Below are positions 28,918 to 38,397 of a stretch of DNA of 64,000 nucleotides, piece by piece (the first letter of the stretch is position 1; each line of letters opens with the position of its first letter). The translations under genes and the position numbers were made by a program. The notes under the pieces are model-generated. The model was given only the letters and a program-made list of their open reading frames with translations, did no database searches and was not told the origin of the DNA. This DNA is from Chloroflexi bacterium AL-N1 (GTDB lineage Bacteria; Chloroflexota; Chloroflexia; Chloroflexales; Roseiflexaceae), in NCBI GenBank assembly GCA_013122435.1, contig WYDT01000003.1, positions 62,001 through 126,000 of the forward strand, given 5' to 3'.

Positions 28918-28957
28918 AGAGGACGATGAATGGACACATATTTGTTCATCGTCCTCT
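28918..28957. terminator. Bidirectional rho-independent terminator
   Basis: AGAGGACGATGAA (28918-28930) and TTCATCGTCCTCT (28945-28957) form a perfect 13-bp stem with a 14-nt loop, followed by TCTATT. It lies between lexA and the convergent mevalonate genes and probably serves both. Confidence 0.75.
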
Positions 28958-28979
28958 TCTATTATGGTATAGACAAGCA

Positions 28980-29390
28980 CTACTCAGTATTTTGTGTAAT
29001 CAGATGTGGTCGAAATTTATAGGCGTAGACGCGCAAACCTTCACAGCCTATATCACACAGTTGGCGGGTCACCATTTCAACGGGCATGCCAATGTCGACC
29101 TGATCTGCGTCACAGTCGGTCAGTTGTGCACTGATCAAAGGCCCTTCTTCGAGGCGAATGAGTGCCACTATGTACGGTGTTTGTCCCTCATAACGTGTCG
29201 GGGGCTGGCGCACAACACTAAACGAGTATACTGTCCCTATGCCACTAAGTGTATATGACTCCCAAATATCTGCTTCCTCACCAGGTTTACCTGGCTCTGG
29301 TGGAAATCGGATGGTATAATCTTTACGGTGGCGTTGCCCTTCGAGTCGGTAGCGTGCTGCTCGCCAACGCCAGTGTTTTGCTGAATTCAT
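28980..29390 (-). CDS. OB-fold (DUF35) partner of thiolase/HMG-CoA synthase, zinc cysteines absent
   Basis: 136 residues. The order WRWRAARYRLEG, RFPP, SYTLSGIGTVYSFSVV, YIVALIRLEEGPLISAQLTD and VEMVTRQL is that of the Zn-ribbon/OB-fold DUF35 proteins, which in archaea bridge acetoacetyl-CoA thiolase and HMG-CoA synthase. The rubredoxin-like knuckle should lie between YRLEG and FPP, but here it reads QRHRKDYTIR with no cysteine, so zinc binding is probably lost. It is the last gene of the mevalonate run, 61 bp after the thiolase. Confidence 0.78.
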   Translation of the reverse strand: MNSAKHWRWRAARYRLEGQRHRKDYTIRFPPEPGKPGEEADIWESYTLSGIGTVYSFSVVRQPPTRYEGQTPYIVALIRLEEGPLISAQLTDCDADQVDIGMPVEMVTRQLCDIGCEGLRVYAYKFRPHLITQNTE

Positions 29391-29451
29391 CTAGCTGTCC
29401 TCGTATTATGTAACCGTGAGATATTCGATAATTGCAAATAATCCATGTGTA

Positions 29452-30606
29452 TCACTCAGCTATGAGGATGTGTGTCGCTGCGGTGCTCCCAATACTGCCA
29501 AGACACTGGGCCAATCCGATTTGAGCCTGTGGTACCTGTACTGTGCCTGCTTCACCACGTAATTGATGGACTAACTCCACAATTTGATAGACACCACTGG
29601 CCCCTCCAACATCGCCACGTGCTTTGTAACCGCCGCCTGTTGCCAATGGCACACTCCCCTGAGGAGTAATAGCGCCTTCGCAGGCAAGTTGCACACCGAC
29701 ACCACGCTCCGCAAAACCATTGGCTTCAAGTGCAAGAGTTGCTGCAATACCATGCGGATCGGTCAATTCAAGTACATTCACATCACCTTGTGTTACCTCA
29801 GCCTGTTGGAACGCTCTGGTTGATGAACGGGTTGCTGCCGTAAGGCTTAGTGGATCTGTACGGTGGTGCAAAGCAAGGGTATCGGTTGCAACCGCTGATC
29901 CGGCAATGCGAACGCTTTGATGTGGCAACTCACGGGCCAGCCCCTCGCTAGCGAGGATAAGCACTGCGGCGCCATCTGCCATGGTTGCACAGTCCAGTAA
30001 CCCCAGTGGATCGGCCACCGGGACGCCATTCGCGACTTTTTCAGGTTTGATAGGGAAGCGGTACAGCGCGTGTGCGTTTGAAACGCCGTTGGCATGAGCG
30101 TTAACTGGAAAAGGAGCGAAGTCGGTTGGGGTGTACCCGTACTCGTGCATGTAGCGACGCATCAGCATGGCCCATTGAGATGTCAGCGTAATACCATGAA
30201 GGGCTTCCCATTCAGCATCTCCAGCTAGGGCCATGCCAGCAATGAGTTGCTCATCAGCTACATCTGTCAATTTCTCGACACCAACAACTGCAACACAATC
30301 GTAGGCGCCACTGGCAATGGCCAAATAAGCCTGTCGGAGTGCTACGCCACCAGACGCTCCCCCTGCTTCAACAGTGTACGCTTCGATGCCTGACAGTCCC
30401 AGTGTAGAAGCGATCGACGGTGCTATGTGTGATTGTAATTGGAGCACACCCCCGAACGCGTTTGCGACAAATAGTGCACCGACACGATCAGAGGAAATGT
30501 CTCCTATAGCATTCGTAAAAGCATGTGCTGCTAAGTCTTGTGCTGTCTGATTCCAATGCTCTGCAACAGGCGTCTGCCCAACGCTGATAATATAGACTTG
30601 ACGCAT
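29452..30606 (-). CDS. Archaeal-type thiolase-fold protein lacking catalytic Cys and His
   Basis: 384 residues with a full thiolase layout (VYIISVGQTPVAEHW at the start, GVEKLTD, GGGYKARGD and a C-terminal GSTAATHIL). In active members the nucleophile sits in E-A-x-C-A-S-G; here residues 80-86 read EAGGASG, so position 83 is Gly. The later G-H-P-x-G-A-T-G motif reads GDVGGASG, with Asp332 for His. Ordinary thiolase chemistry is therefore unlikely. It lies directly between HMG-CoA synthase and the OB-fold gene, so a structural role in a complex is plausible, with acetoacetyl-CoA coming from another thiolase. Confidence 0.8.
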   Translation of the reverse strand: MRQVYIISVGQTPVAEHWNQTAQDLAAHAFTNAIGDISSDRVGALFVANAFGGVLQLQSHIAPSIASTLGLSGIEAYTVEAGGASGGVALRQAYLAIASGAYDCVAVVGVEKLTDVADEQLIAGMALAGDAEWEALHGITLTSQWAMLMRRYMHEYGYTPTDFAPFPVNAHANGVSNAHALYRFPIKPEKVANGVPVADPLGLLDCATMADGAAVLILASEGLARELPHQSVRIAGSAVATDTLALHHRTDPLSLTAATRSSTRAFQQAEVTQGDVNVLELTDPHGIAATLALEANGFAERGVGVQLACEGAITPQGSVPLATGGGYKARGDVGGASGVYQIVELVHQLRGEAGTVQVPQAQIGLAQCLGSIGSTAATHILIAE

Positions 30607-30618
30607 ATGAGGACCCCC

Positions 30619-31668
30619 TTATTCCATCACTAATTTGCCACGCCACTTGGCATACATCGCATAATCAATAAACGTTTTGCGGGCCAGATAGGTGGCGGTA
30701 AGTGGTGCTCGATATCGACGCGCAGCGATAGTGTCTGTCACTCGTAAGATGTACGCGTCTGAACCAGCCCCAGAGCCATAGGTCGTTACAAAAATCGATT
30801 CGCCTGGTTGTGCAATATCTAAAATAGCAGCTAAACCAAGCAATGCTGCTGCTGAGTAGGTGTTGCCGATCTGTGGTGCCAACAAACCGGGTGCCATCTG
30901 CTGTGGCGTAAAGCCCAGTTTTTTAGCGACAGTTTGCGGAAAACGAGCGTTAGGTTGATGGAATACGGCATAGGTATAATCACTGGCTTGCGTGCCAGAC
31001 TCGTTCAGTAAATGTGTGGCAGCGTGATGTGTTTGCGAAAAGTATGCTGGCTCACCGGTAAAACGTCCGCCATGGACAGGATATGTGCCTCCTGCACGCC
31101 GGAAGAAATCTGGTGTGTCAGAGACATATGAGCAGGTAGCTTCGATGGTAGCCACAGCCTGTTCTGCCGGCCCCACCAGTAATGCGGCTGCACCAGCAGA
31201 AGCGGTGTACTCTAAGGCATCACCGGGACGCCCCTGTGCGGTGTCAGCTCCGATTGCGAGGGCATATGTTGCCATGTTACTCCCAACCAACCCCATGGCC
31301 GCAGTCAATGCTTCAGAGCCAGCTTTACAAGCAAACTCCCAATCACCGGCACTAATCCATGGTGTAGCACCGAGTGCTTCAGCAACAACAGTCCCAGAGG
31401 GCTTTACAGCATAAGGGTGACTTTCGCTACCGACCCACACGGCTGAAAGTTGATCAGGTTCAATATTGCTGCGTGATAGGGCGTGACGCCCTGCTTCGAT
31501 GGCCATCGTAATAGTATCTTCATCTGGACCAGGAATGCTTTTAGCTTCGACGGGTAAGCCACCTTTTCCGTCAGTCCAGATACGTGCAATTTCCTGTGCA
31601 GCTATACGATAACGGGGGATATACACCCCATAACCGCACAGCCCAACTGGTTTGTCTGGTCGCATCAT
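30619..31668 (-). CDS. Hydroxymethylglutaryl-CoA synthase (archaeal type)
   Basis: About 349 residues from ATG 31668, chosen because GGAG lies 9 bases upstream and the protein then reads [20 protein letters not shown]; starts at 31683 and 31692 are also open. The catalytic Cys114 is in [12 protein letters not shown], His in [12 protein letters not shown] and the Asn-containing loop in [15 protein letters not shown]. It condenses acetyl-CoA with acetoacetyl-CoA in the mevalonate pathway. The thiolase-like gene follows 12 bp later and HMG-CoA reductase lies upstream on the same strand. Confidence 0.9.
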   Translation of the reverse strand: MMRPDKPVGLCGYGVYIPRYRIAAQEIARIWTDGKGGLPVEAKSIPGPDEDTITMAIEAGRHALSRSNIEPDQLSAVWVGSESHPYAVKPSGTVVAEALGATPWISAGDWEFACKAGSEALTAAMGLVGSNMATYALAIGADTAQGRPGDALEYTASAGAAALLVGPAEQAVATIEATCSYVSDTPDFFRRAGGTYPVHGGRFTGEPAYFSQTHHAATHLLNESGTQASDYTYAVFHQPNARFPQTVAKKLGFTPQQMAPGLLAPQIGNTYSAAALLGLAAILDIAQPGESIFVTTYGSGAGSDAYILRVTDTIAARRYRAPLTATYLARKTFIDYAMYAKWRGKLVME

Positions 31669-31838
31669 TAGGTATGTCTCCATCTTGTACAATAGAGGTT
31701 GTCATAAATGTCTATTTATTGGCATATTAGGTTGATGGAATGCAGCACGAGGCTATATGAGGCTTTCCATCATTCATGGCAAGCACGCCGTAGAGGTCAT
31801 TATTGTAACGAGATGCTACGGCGCTTGTTTTATCTACA

Positions 31839-33158
31839 TTACTCGTTAATGATTGATGGAACAATAGTCGTGTTACGGATTTTTGTGAGCAATTCTTCCG
31901 CACGGGAGGGTTTGATGATCTTTTCCTCGATCATACGGCGGGTTAGCTCATCGATTTCGTGACCCTGTGCACCGACTGCCATCGCGATCTGGCGTGCGTG
32001 CAAGCTCATATGTCCGCGTTGGATGCCTTCGGTGGCGAGCGCACGCATGGCAGCCAAATTGCTGGCGAGACCCGCACACAAACAAATCTCAGCCAGTTCG
32101 TGCGCCTGCCGCACATTCAGGAGTTTGAGCGCTGCCTGGGCTGCTGGATGGACTTTGGTTGCTCCACCAACCACACCAACAGCAATGGGCAGTTCAAGTG
32201 TGCCGACTAAATTCCCTGCGGGATCGCGTTCCCAGACCGACATTGAGGTATATTGGCCATTGCGTGCAGCGTAGGCATGGGCGCCAGCTTCGATAGCCCG
32301 CCAATCGTTTCCTGTGGCAATTAGCACGGGATCAATGCCGTTGAGAATGCCCTTATTGTGTGTTGTAGCGCGATATGGATCGGTTGCGGCAAAGGCATAT
32401 GCCCAGAGAATGCCTTCGATAATTTCCTCACCACTCAGTCCATCACGGGCCAGCGCATGTGGTGGCACGACAGCTCGAACACAAGAGCGCCGTCGGTCGG
32501 TGAGGTTTGAAAGGATACGCAGATATGCCCGCCCTCCACTGATCTGCTCCAGAAGTGGTGCGACTGCTTCGGCCATTGAATTGATGGCATTGGCTCCCAT
32601 TGCATCACGGCAATCGATAATGAGATGTACAATAAGCATCGGCCCCATCGGGCTGTGTTCAATAGTATGGATCTCAACATCTTTTGCGCCACCACCGAGT
32701 GCAGAGAGACTGGTGCTCTGGCGGTTGGCTATCTTGAGGATATCTGCTTTACGTGACAGTATATCGCTGGTTGCCTGAGGGAAATCGTTGAGATCTACAA
32801 GCTGAATCTGGCCAATCATAAGGGGGGCTGTTGATTGGGTTTGGAACCCACCACCCGCGCGTATCAGTTTGGCGGCATAGCTTGCGCCTGCAACAATGGA
32901 TGGTTCCTCCACAACCATAGGAATGAGCACATCATGCCCGTTGATAACAAAGTTAGTCGCAATACCAAATGGCAGGTTAAACGTCCCAATTACATTTTCA
33001 ATCATTTTGTCTGCGCGCTCAACGGAAAGGGCTCCATTGCCACCGTGAAGCATGCGAAGATCGTCGTCATTTAGGCCATCGAACATCTTCACTTGTTGAA
33101 GACGTTCAAAAGGATTAAGGTGATAGAACCCTTTCAGCCGTGAATTGCGCGTCGACAT
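31839..33158 (-). CDS. mvaA: Hydroxymethylglutaryl-CoA reductase, class II
   Basis: 439 residues. Class II features are the start GFYHLNPFERL, ENVIGTFNLPFGIATNF, VVEEPSIVAGASYAAKL (catalytic Glu) and ATGNDWRAIEAGAHAYAAR, with the late VGGATKVHPAAQAALKLL and a C-terminal flap ending AVGAQGHEIDELTRRMI that carries the catalytic His. It reduces HMG-CoA to mevalonate. It is the first gene of the mevalonate run. The next gene starts about 170 bp downstream. Class II enzymes in other bacteria use NADH or NADPH; the preference here is unknown. Confidence 0.92.
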   Translation of the reverse strand: MSTRNSRLKGFYHLNPFERLQQVKMFDGLNDDDLRMLHGGNGALSVERADKMIENVIGTFNLPFGIATNFVINGHDVLIPMVVEEPSIVAGASYAAKLIRAGGGFQTQSTAPLMIGQIQLVDLNDFPQATSDILSRKADILKIANRQSTSLSALGGGAKDVEIHTIEHSPMGPMLIVHLIIDCRDAMGANAINSMAEAVAPLLEQISGGRAYLRILSNLTDRRRSCVRAVVPPHALARDGLSGEEIIEGILWAYAFAATDPYRATTHNKGILNGIDPVLIATGNDWRAIEAGAHAYAARNGQYTSMSVWERDPAGNLVGTLELPIAVGVVGGATKVHPAAQAALKLLNVRQAHELAEICLCAGLASNLAAMRALATEGIQRGHMSLHARQIAMAVGAQGHEIDELTRRMIEEKIIKPSRAEELLTKIRNTTIVPSIINE

Positions 33159-33479
33159 AAATCATACCTCGTAACATTTACTACTGCATCAATACTTGCA
33201 CAAGTAAGAATTGTGAAACAAAATACAAAATCTCTATAACGGTTATCATATCATGAGACAGCTTTCAAAAGCCTAATATTAACTCCCAAAAACTATCTAT
33301 CACCTCTCTGAGCCTCCCAAAAGAGTTATTTAGGAAGCTTTCCTAATCATATCAATGAGCTACATTGGCACATGATTGTATACCAGAAATATTACCATAC
33401 CAGGTTGTCATGTCGTGGTAACAAATAATAGCTATATGGTATGATATGATCTGCCGTTTATTTAGAGGACTTACTTTTC
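33159..33479. other. Divergent intergenic region between mvaA and a lipoprotein gene
   Basis: AT-rich and without a gene. It must hold promoters for both directions. The only distinct object is the inverted repeat at 33330-33346. Confidence 0.5.
33330..33346. promoter_or_regulatory. Perfect 7-bp inverted repeat, possible operator
   Basis: TTAGGAA-gct-TTCCTAA, a perfect inverted repeat with a 3-bp centre, lies mid-way in the divergent region, 172 bp from the mvaA start and 134 bp from the lipoprotein start. It fits a dimeric repressor site, but no regulator gene is adjacent. Confidence 0.3.
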
Positions 33480-34244
33480 ATGTCTTTTCTCAAGAAACGA
33501 ATACTATGGTTTCTTAGTGTGGGTTTGCTCTGCTTAATGACTGGGTGCACCAGCAACTCGATACCACTTGATGCAACCACAGCTAGTTTTAGCCCACTCA
33601 CAGAGGTAATTGCTCAAGCGCCTGGATTGAGGCAACAAGTTGTGACAACTATGGGCTATCTCTATGTCGATTCGGCAGGTGCACGGCTTTTAGATTATGT
33701 AAGCTTTAGTGCAAACTCCATACCACAGCCATTGTCTCCGCCTTCAGAACAAATATGGTTAAGTGAGGAACTTCCAGCTACATTAGCAAATGCTCCTCAG
33801 CAAATTGGTAGTGTTCAGTTAGCGCCTGTTCTTGCACGGGGACGTATAGAAGGTTCTGGCAGCTTTGGCCCTGATGGTGCATATCACTATCGCATTGTCG
33901 ATCCTCAACTACAGATTGTGATTCCTCAAGAGACGACCATCGCAGCCTTATCACAACAACCATCCGACTATGACAATCGTCTGGTGCGTGTTAATGGTGC
34001 ATTGTTGTCGAGCCGAACATCAGCCATCCTCTCCGAGGAACTTGGGGATGGCGGTGTACCAGATGCACAAAAGTATCAGATTAAGTTACAGTCTCCTATC
34101 GAGGATATGGCCATGCTCACACAGTTGCAGAGTCTCTCTGATAACGCGATTCATTTTGGAAGAGTGCAAATCGAAGGAATCTGGCAACAAAAAAGGTTGA
34201 TACCTTTAACAATTATTCCAGTAACAGATGAATCTGGAGAGTGA
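33480..34244 (+). CDS. Putative lipoprotein with OB-like repeats
   Basis: 254 residues. The signal peptide MSFLKKRILWFLSVGLLCLM ends in lipobox LMTGC, so the protein is probably membrane-tethered. The mature part contains two similar beta-rich segments, each with a residue run like VTTMGYLYVDSAGARLLDYV and RLVRVNGALLSSRTSAILSE, which resemble short OB-type folds. No named family is recognised and no enzymatic motif is seen. The gene is divergent from mvaA and 223 bp before the chelatase gene. Confidence 0.65.
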   Translation: MSFLKKRILWFLSVGLLCLMTGCTSNSIPLDATTASFSPLTEVIAQAPGLRQQVVTTMGYLYVDSAGARLLDYVSFSANSIPQPLSPPSEQIWLSEELPATLANAPQQIGSVQLAPVLARGRIEGSGSFGPDGAYHYRIVDPQLQIVIPQETTIAALSQQPSDYDNRLVRVNGALLSSRTSAILSEELGDGGVPDAQKYQIKLQSPIEDMAMLTQLQSLSDNAIHFGRVQIEGIWQQKRLIPLTIIPVTDESGE

Positions 34245-34424
34245 ATCAGGTAGGATCTGTAGGAAACCTGAATATCCTGATAATTTGACTTTCAACCATC
34301 TTTATGCGACAATGTCGCCGTCCGAGAGGCTAAGACGAATAAGTGTAAGGTTACGTTTAAAAACGTATATTGGTGTTGATTTCCTTCTTCCCCTCCCGGA
34401 ATAGTTATACGATATATAGCTCTA

Positions 34425-34455
34425 GCTTCGGCTAAATAGCTGAAGCACTTTTGTT
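34425..34455 (+). promoter_or_regulatory. Hairpin with U-rich tail just before the chelatase start codon
   Basis: GCTTCGGCTA (34425-34434) and TAGCTGAAGC (34437-34446) form a 10-bp stem with one G-U pair and a 2-nt loop (really a 4-nt loop after opening). ACTTTTGTTG follows. It ends 22 bases before the ATG of the chelatase gene, so it is either the terminator of the lipoprotein gene or a leader attenuator. Confidence 0.35.
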
Positions 34456-34467
34456 GCGTAGTGGTAT

Positions 34468-36543
34468 ATGGCTGTTTTACGACCTGTCTATCCATTCACT
34501 GCCATTGTTGGCCAGGAGCGGCTCAAACGAGCGCTTATATTGAACACCATTAACTCACGAGTAGGTGGTGTGCTGATTCGTGGTGAAAAGGGTACTGCAA
34601 AATCAACTGCGGTGCGAGGCTTGGCACGATTATTGCCACACATAGATGTAGTAGCGGATTGTCCCTACAGTTGCCCACCGGACAATCCTGGTATGATGTG
34701 TGAGACATGTCGTACACGTTATAATGCAAGTGAAAGTCTTCCAAGAGGATCACGTGCAACGCGTCTTGTTGAATTGCCAGTAGCGGCATCTGAAGATCGT
34801 GTTGTTGGTTCTCTTGATATTGAGCATGCGTTGACAGAAGGTCAGCGTCGTTTTGAGCCAGGGTTACTTGCACAGGCAAATCGCGGGATACTCTACGTAG
34901 ATGAAGTCAATTTACTGGACGATCATCTTGTCGATATTTTGCTGGATGCAGCTGCTATGGGCATCAATACTGTGGAGCGCGAGGGTATAAGCATTACACA
35001 TCCGGCTAGTTTCATGCTTGTTGGAACGATGAATCCAGAAGAAGGTGAACTTCGGCCTCAGTTGTTAGATCGTTTTGGTTTAGTGGTTGAAATTAGTGGT
35101 GTGTCTGATGTAGCTGGTCGTGTGGCGGTTATTGAGCGTCGTATGGCTTATGACGCCAATCCGACAGAGTATGTTGAACATTGGCAGGAAGAAGAGCAAC
35201 TGCTTGCCCAACAGATTTCTGCTGCACGTGCTGCACTTCCAACGGTTCGTATCGAGCGCAAAGATATGGTTGCAGTGGCAGCGCTGGTGCTTGAACTCGG
35301 CGTTGATGGCCATCGTGCTGATCTCGCCATTCTGGAAGCTGCCCGCACCCAGGCTGCGTGGCAAGGACACACTACGTTAACAGTAGAAGATATTCGTTTA
35401 GCAGCGGAATTGGCGTTGCCTCATCGTATGCGACGTCAGCCCTTTACCGATATTCGGCTCGATGAAGAACGCATGGAAGCAATCCTTGAACGAGTACGGA
35501 CGGATGATGATGGATCAGGTTCATCAGCGATAGAAGAAGTCAAAAAAAAAGACTCTTTGACTTCTGATCGATCTGAAACGGTGTCGCAGGACACAGATAC
35601 ACAAGACGGCGGGAGTATGTCTGTCGGTTCAACAGCACGTACAAATGAAGTAGAACAATCTGGACAGGGGCAGGGTAGCGGCGAAAAGTTGTTTGACCCA
35701 GGTTCTTTGTTTCAACCAAAGCGACTTGAAGCTCACCGTGATAGGTTGCAGCGACGAGCGCCAGGGAAACGTAGTCGGACGCGAACGACACGTAAGCAGG
35801 GTCGCTACATTACCAGTAGACCCGACCGACGTGTCACCGATGTGGCTCTTGATGCAACACTACGAGAGGCAGCTCCGTATCAACAAAACCGACGCAGACA
35901 GGCACAATTGAATGGTCGTACGGTGCGACGTGTTATTGTCCGACGTAGCGATCTACGGCAAAAAATACGCGCACGTCGAACACGCAATGCCGTGTGTTTT
36001 GTGGTAGATGCCAGTTGGAGTATGGCCGCGGAAGAGCGTATGCGTACTACGAAAGCAGCCGTGCTTGCTCTCTTACGTGATGCGTATCAACGGCGTGACC
36101 GAGTTGGTCTGATCTCATTTCAACGTGACTATGCGACATTACTATTACCATTAACAAATAGTGTTGAGTTGGCCCAGAAACGGCTGCACAATATGCCAAC
36201 AGGTGGCAAAACACCGCTCTCACGTGGGTTACTGATGGGATATGAAGTACTGGATCGTGCGAGAAGACAAGACGCAGAAGTAATCCCACTTATGGTTATC
36301 TTGACTGATGGCCAGGCTAATGTATCCATGAGCGATCTGCCACCGCAGGATGAGTGTTATTCGTTATCAGATTTTATTGCTAGTCAATCTATTCATTCAG
36401 TCGTCTTAGATACAGAACATCCCGTCTTTGAGCGTGGACTAGCACGCCAACTTGCACATCATTTGCAAGGGAGTTACTATCGGCTCGATGATATTCGTGA
36501 GGATGGATTAGCCTCACTTGTACAAGCCGAATTGCGCTCATAA
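34468..36543 (+). CDS. Fused ChlI-ChlD chelatase (AAA+ and von Willebrand A domains)
   Basis: 691 residues. Residues 1-340 are the AAA+ ChlI part: Walker A GEKGTAKST, a Cys-rich insert with CPYSCPP and CETC that looks zinc-binding, Walker B ILYVDEVNLLDDH and GTMNPEEGELRPQLLDRFGL. An acidic, Gln/Ser-rich linker (about 345-420) and an arginine-rich segment follow. Residues about 505-691 are a VWA domain with MIDAS DASWS and TDGQAN. Such fused subunits power magnesium chelatase or, with CobN-type proteins, cobalt insertion. No porphyrin or cobalamin gene is adjacent, so the metal is undecided. Confidence 0.85.
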   Translation: MAVLRPVYPFTAIVGQERLKRALILNTINSRVGGVLIRGEKGTAKSTAVRGLARLLPHIDVVADCPYSCPPDNPGMMCETCRTRYNASESLPRGSRATRLVELPVAASEDRVVGSLDIEHALTEGQRRFEPGLLAQANRGILYVDEVNLLDDHLVDILLDAAAMGINTVEREGISITHPASFMLVGTMNPEEGELRPQLLDRFGLVVEISGVSDVAGRVAVIERRMAYDANPTEYVEHWQEEEQLLAQQISAARAALPTVRIERKDMVAVAALVLELGVDGHRADLAILEAARTQAAWQGHTTLTVEDIRLAAELALPHRMRRQPFTDIRLDEERMEAILERVRTDDDGSGSSAIEEVKKKDSLTSDRSETVSQDTDTQDGGSMSVGSTARTNEVEQSGQGQGSGEKLFDPGSLFQPKRLEAHRDRLQRRAPGKRSRTRTTRKQGRYITSRPDRRVTDVALDATLREAAPYQQNRRRQAQLNGRTVRRVIVRRSDLRQKIRARRTRNAVCFVVDASWSMAAEERMRTTKAAVLALLRDAYQRRDRVGLISFQRDYATLLLPLTNSVELAQKRLHNMPTGGKTPLSRGLLMGYEVLDRARRQDAEVIPLMVILTDGQANVSMSDLPPQDECYSLSDFIASQSIHSVVLDTEHPVFERGLARQLAHHLQGSYYRLDDIREDGLASLVQAELRS

Positions 36544-36672
36544 CAGTATTCACAGCGCCATTTGTATGACAATCAAGGTGGCTGTTATAGATATGTTCTC
36601 GTGTCATACGATATAATGTAATTATCGCATTTATAGGTTTCGTTGGAAGACCCATCAGGAGGGCTGTCGGTC

Positions 36673-38367
36673 ATGACCAATCAGGAGCGCCTCGTCGAGG
36701 GGCAAGAGGAGTCAGTTCGCGACTCACTCAATGCCGTTAAAGAAACGATGGAAGAACAAACTCCACCGACACAGCACGATGCGGTTGTGGAAGGGCAGGA
36801 GGAAGCTTCATCTGGCATTGATGCAGAACGTACTGAACCTGCCCCCCCTACCGGAGAAACAGCTGTAGCGTCGGCTTCTGTGGAAACAGAGGCAACCAGT
36901 GAGTCTCAGCAGGATGATGTTTCAGCATCCGAACAAGCGCCCGTTTCAGATGATGCTGAAGTGGAACAAAGTGCCGTTGATCCACAAAGTGAAGCAGTAA
37001 ATGTACCTACCTCATCTGAGGAGAATGTTCCAACCGAGAATGAGAGCCAAACCGCTCCAGACACTGTTGAAGATACTGTAGATGCACTGGCATTAGTGCA
37101 AATACCAACAGAGGTCGTGGAAACGGAGGCGACTACCTCGGAACAAGCAAGCGAAGTGGCTGAAGCACTTGATGCAGAGGATGCTAGTTACACCTCAGAA
37201 GAAGCAAGTGAAGTAGTTGAAGCACTTGATGCAGAGGGTGCTAGCTACACCCCCGTTGACGACGATGAAAGTGGCCGCCCTCGTCGTGTGAAAGACCTCG
37301 AACCAGATATGGAACTCGATGGTCGGGTCACATCCATTGCGTTGTATGGTATCTTTGTGGATATCGGGGTTGGACGTGATGGTTTGGTGCATATCTCAGA
37401 AATGAGTGATACGCGTATTGAGTCACCGAGTGATTTAGTGCGTATCGGTGACACCGTCAAGATTCGTGTCAAAAGTGTCGATCCTGATGGACGGCGTATC
37501 AGTTTGACCATGCGCTCAAAGGAGCGGCCAGAAGAGCGTAAACGCCCCGTGAAGAAAAAGCCAGAGGTTGATCGAGAAGCACTTGCCAATCTACGTGTAG
37601 GTGATCTTGTTGATGGCACTGTCACCGGTGTAGCCCCATTTGGTATTTTTGTGGATATTGGGGTGGGCAAGGATGGCTTGGTGCATATCTCTGAGTTGTC
37701 GGAAGGGCACATTGAAAAGGCCGAAGATGCTGTTCAGGTTGGTGAGGTTCGTACCTTCAAACTACTTGAGATTGATGCAGAGGGTACTCGCATTAGTTTG
37801 AGTCTTCGCCGCGCAGATCGGGCTCAGCGCTTGCAAGGTCTTGAGACTGGCCAAATCATCAATGGCACCGTGAGTGGTTTAGCGCCCTTTGGTGCGTTTG
37901 TGGATATCGGGGTTGGACGTGATGGTTTGGTGCACATCTCCGAACTTTTCTATGACCGTGTCAGTAAAGTGGAAGATGTCATCAAGGTCGGTGATACAGT
38001 TGGTGTACGGGTGCTTGATGTTGATCATCAAAGTAAACGTATCAGTTTAACCATGCGTCTCGAAGATCGGCCTGAAGAGGAAGAATCAGGTGCAGATACG
38101 TATCAATCTGATATCACAGAAGATCCTGAGACAGAGGATACACCAACACGTCGAAGATCGAATGTGCAGGATGTCAATGACGAGCCTGAACAAGAAGTAA
38201 ATAATGCCACGCTTGAAGATCTTGTCTCGAAATACGGTGGGGGGAGCAAGCGTGACCGTCGTCGACGGAAGCATGATGACTATGAAGAAGAAGAAGAAGA
38301 AGATTATTTCACACGTCGTAGTCAACGCGATGCAATCCGTCGTACACTTGAGCAACCGGAAGAATAA
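36673..38367 (+). CDS. S1 RNA-binding domain protein (ribosomal S1-like) with long acidic N-terminus
   Basis: 564 residues from ATG 36673, preceded by AGGAGGG; a longer TTG frame begins at 36643. Residues 1-200 are acidic and low-complexity, with an imperfect tandem repeat (EASEVVEALDAEGASYT preceded by QASEVAEALDAEDASYT). Three S1 domains follow at about 210-282, 307-380 and 392-465, each with FVDIGVG-K/R-DGLVHISE. The tail is charged (EEEEEEDYFTRRSQRD). Binding to single-stranded RNA during translation is the likely role; three domains and an acidic head differ from the six-domain E. coli S1. A terminator follows. Confidence 0.85.
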   Translation: MTNQERLVEGQEESVRDSLNAVKETMEEQTPPTQHDAVVEGQEEASSGIDAERTEPAPPTGETAVASASVETEATSESQQDDVSASEQAPVSDDAEVEQSAVDPQSEAVNVPTSSEENVPTENESQTAPDTVEDTVDALALVQIPTEVVETEATTSEQASEVAEALDAEDASYTSEEASEVVEALDAEGASYTPVDDDESGRPRRVKDLEPDMELDGRVTSIALYGIFVDIGVGRDGLVHISEMSDTRIESPSDLVRIGDTVKIRVKSVDPDGRRISLTMRSKERPEERKRPVKKKPEVDREALANLRVGDLVDGTVTGVAPFGIFVDIGVGKDGLVHISELSEGHIEKAEDAVQVGEVRTFKLLEIDAEGTRISLSLRRADRAQRLQGLETGQIINGTVSGLAPFGAFVDIGVGRDGLVHISELFYDRVSKVEDVIKVGDTVGVRVLDVDHQSKRISLTMRLEDRPEEEESGADTYQSDITEDPETEDTPTRRRSNVQDVNDEPEQEVNNATLEDLVSKYGGGSKRDRRRRKHDDYEEEEEEDYFTRRSQRDAIRRTLEQPEE

Positions 38368-38397
38368 GGATAGTCTATCTTTCGACGGTGCGTGTTA

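Noticed and set aside
34468..36543. Evidence for bacteriochlorophyll synthesis
   Set aside because: The fused ChlI-ChlD protein alone does not show phototrophy. No other bch genes are in the window, and such subunits also serve cobalt insertion.
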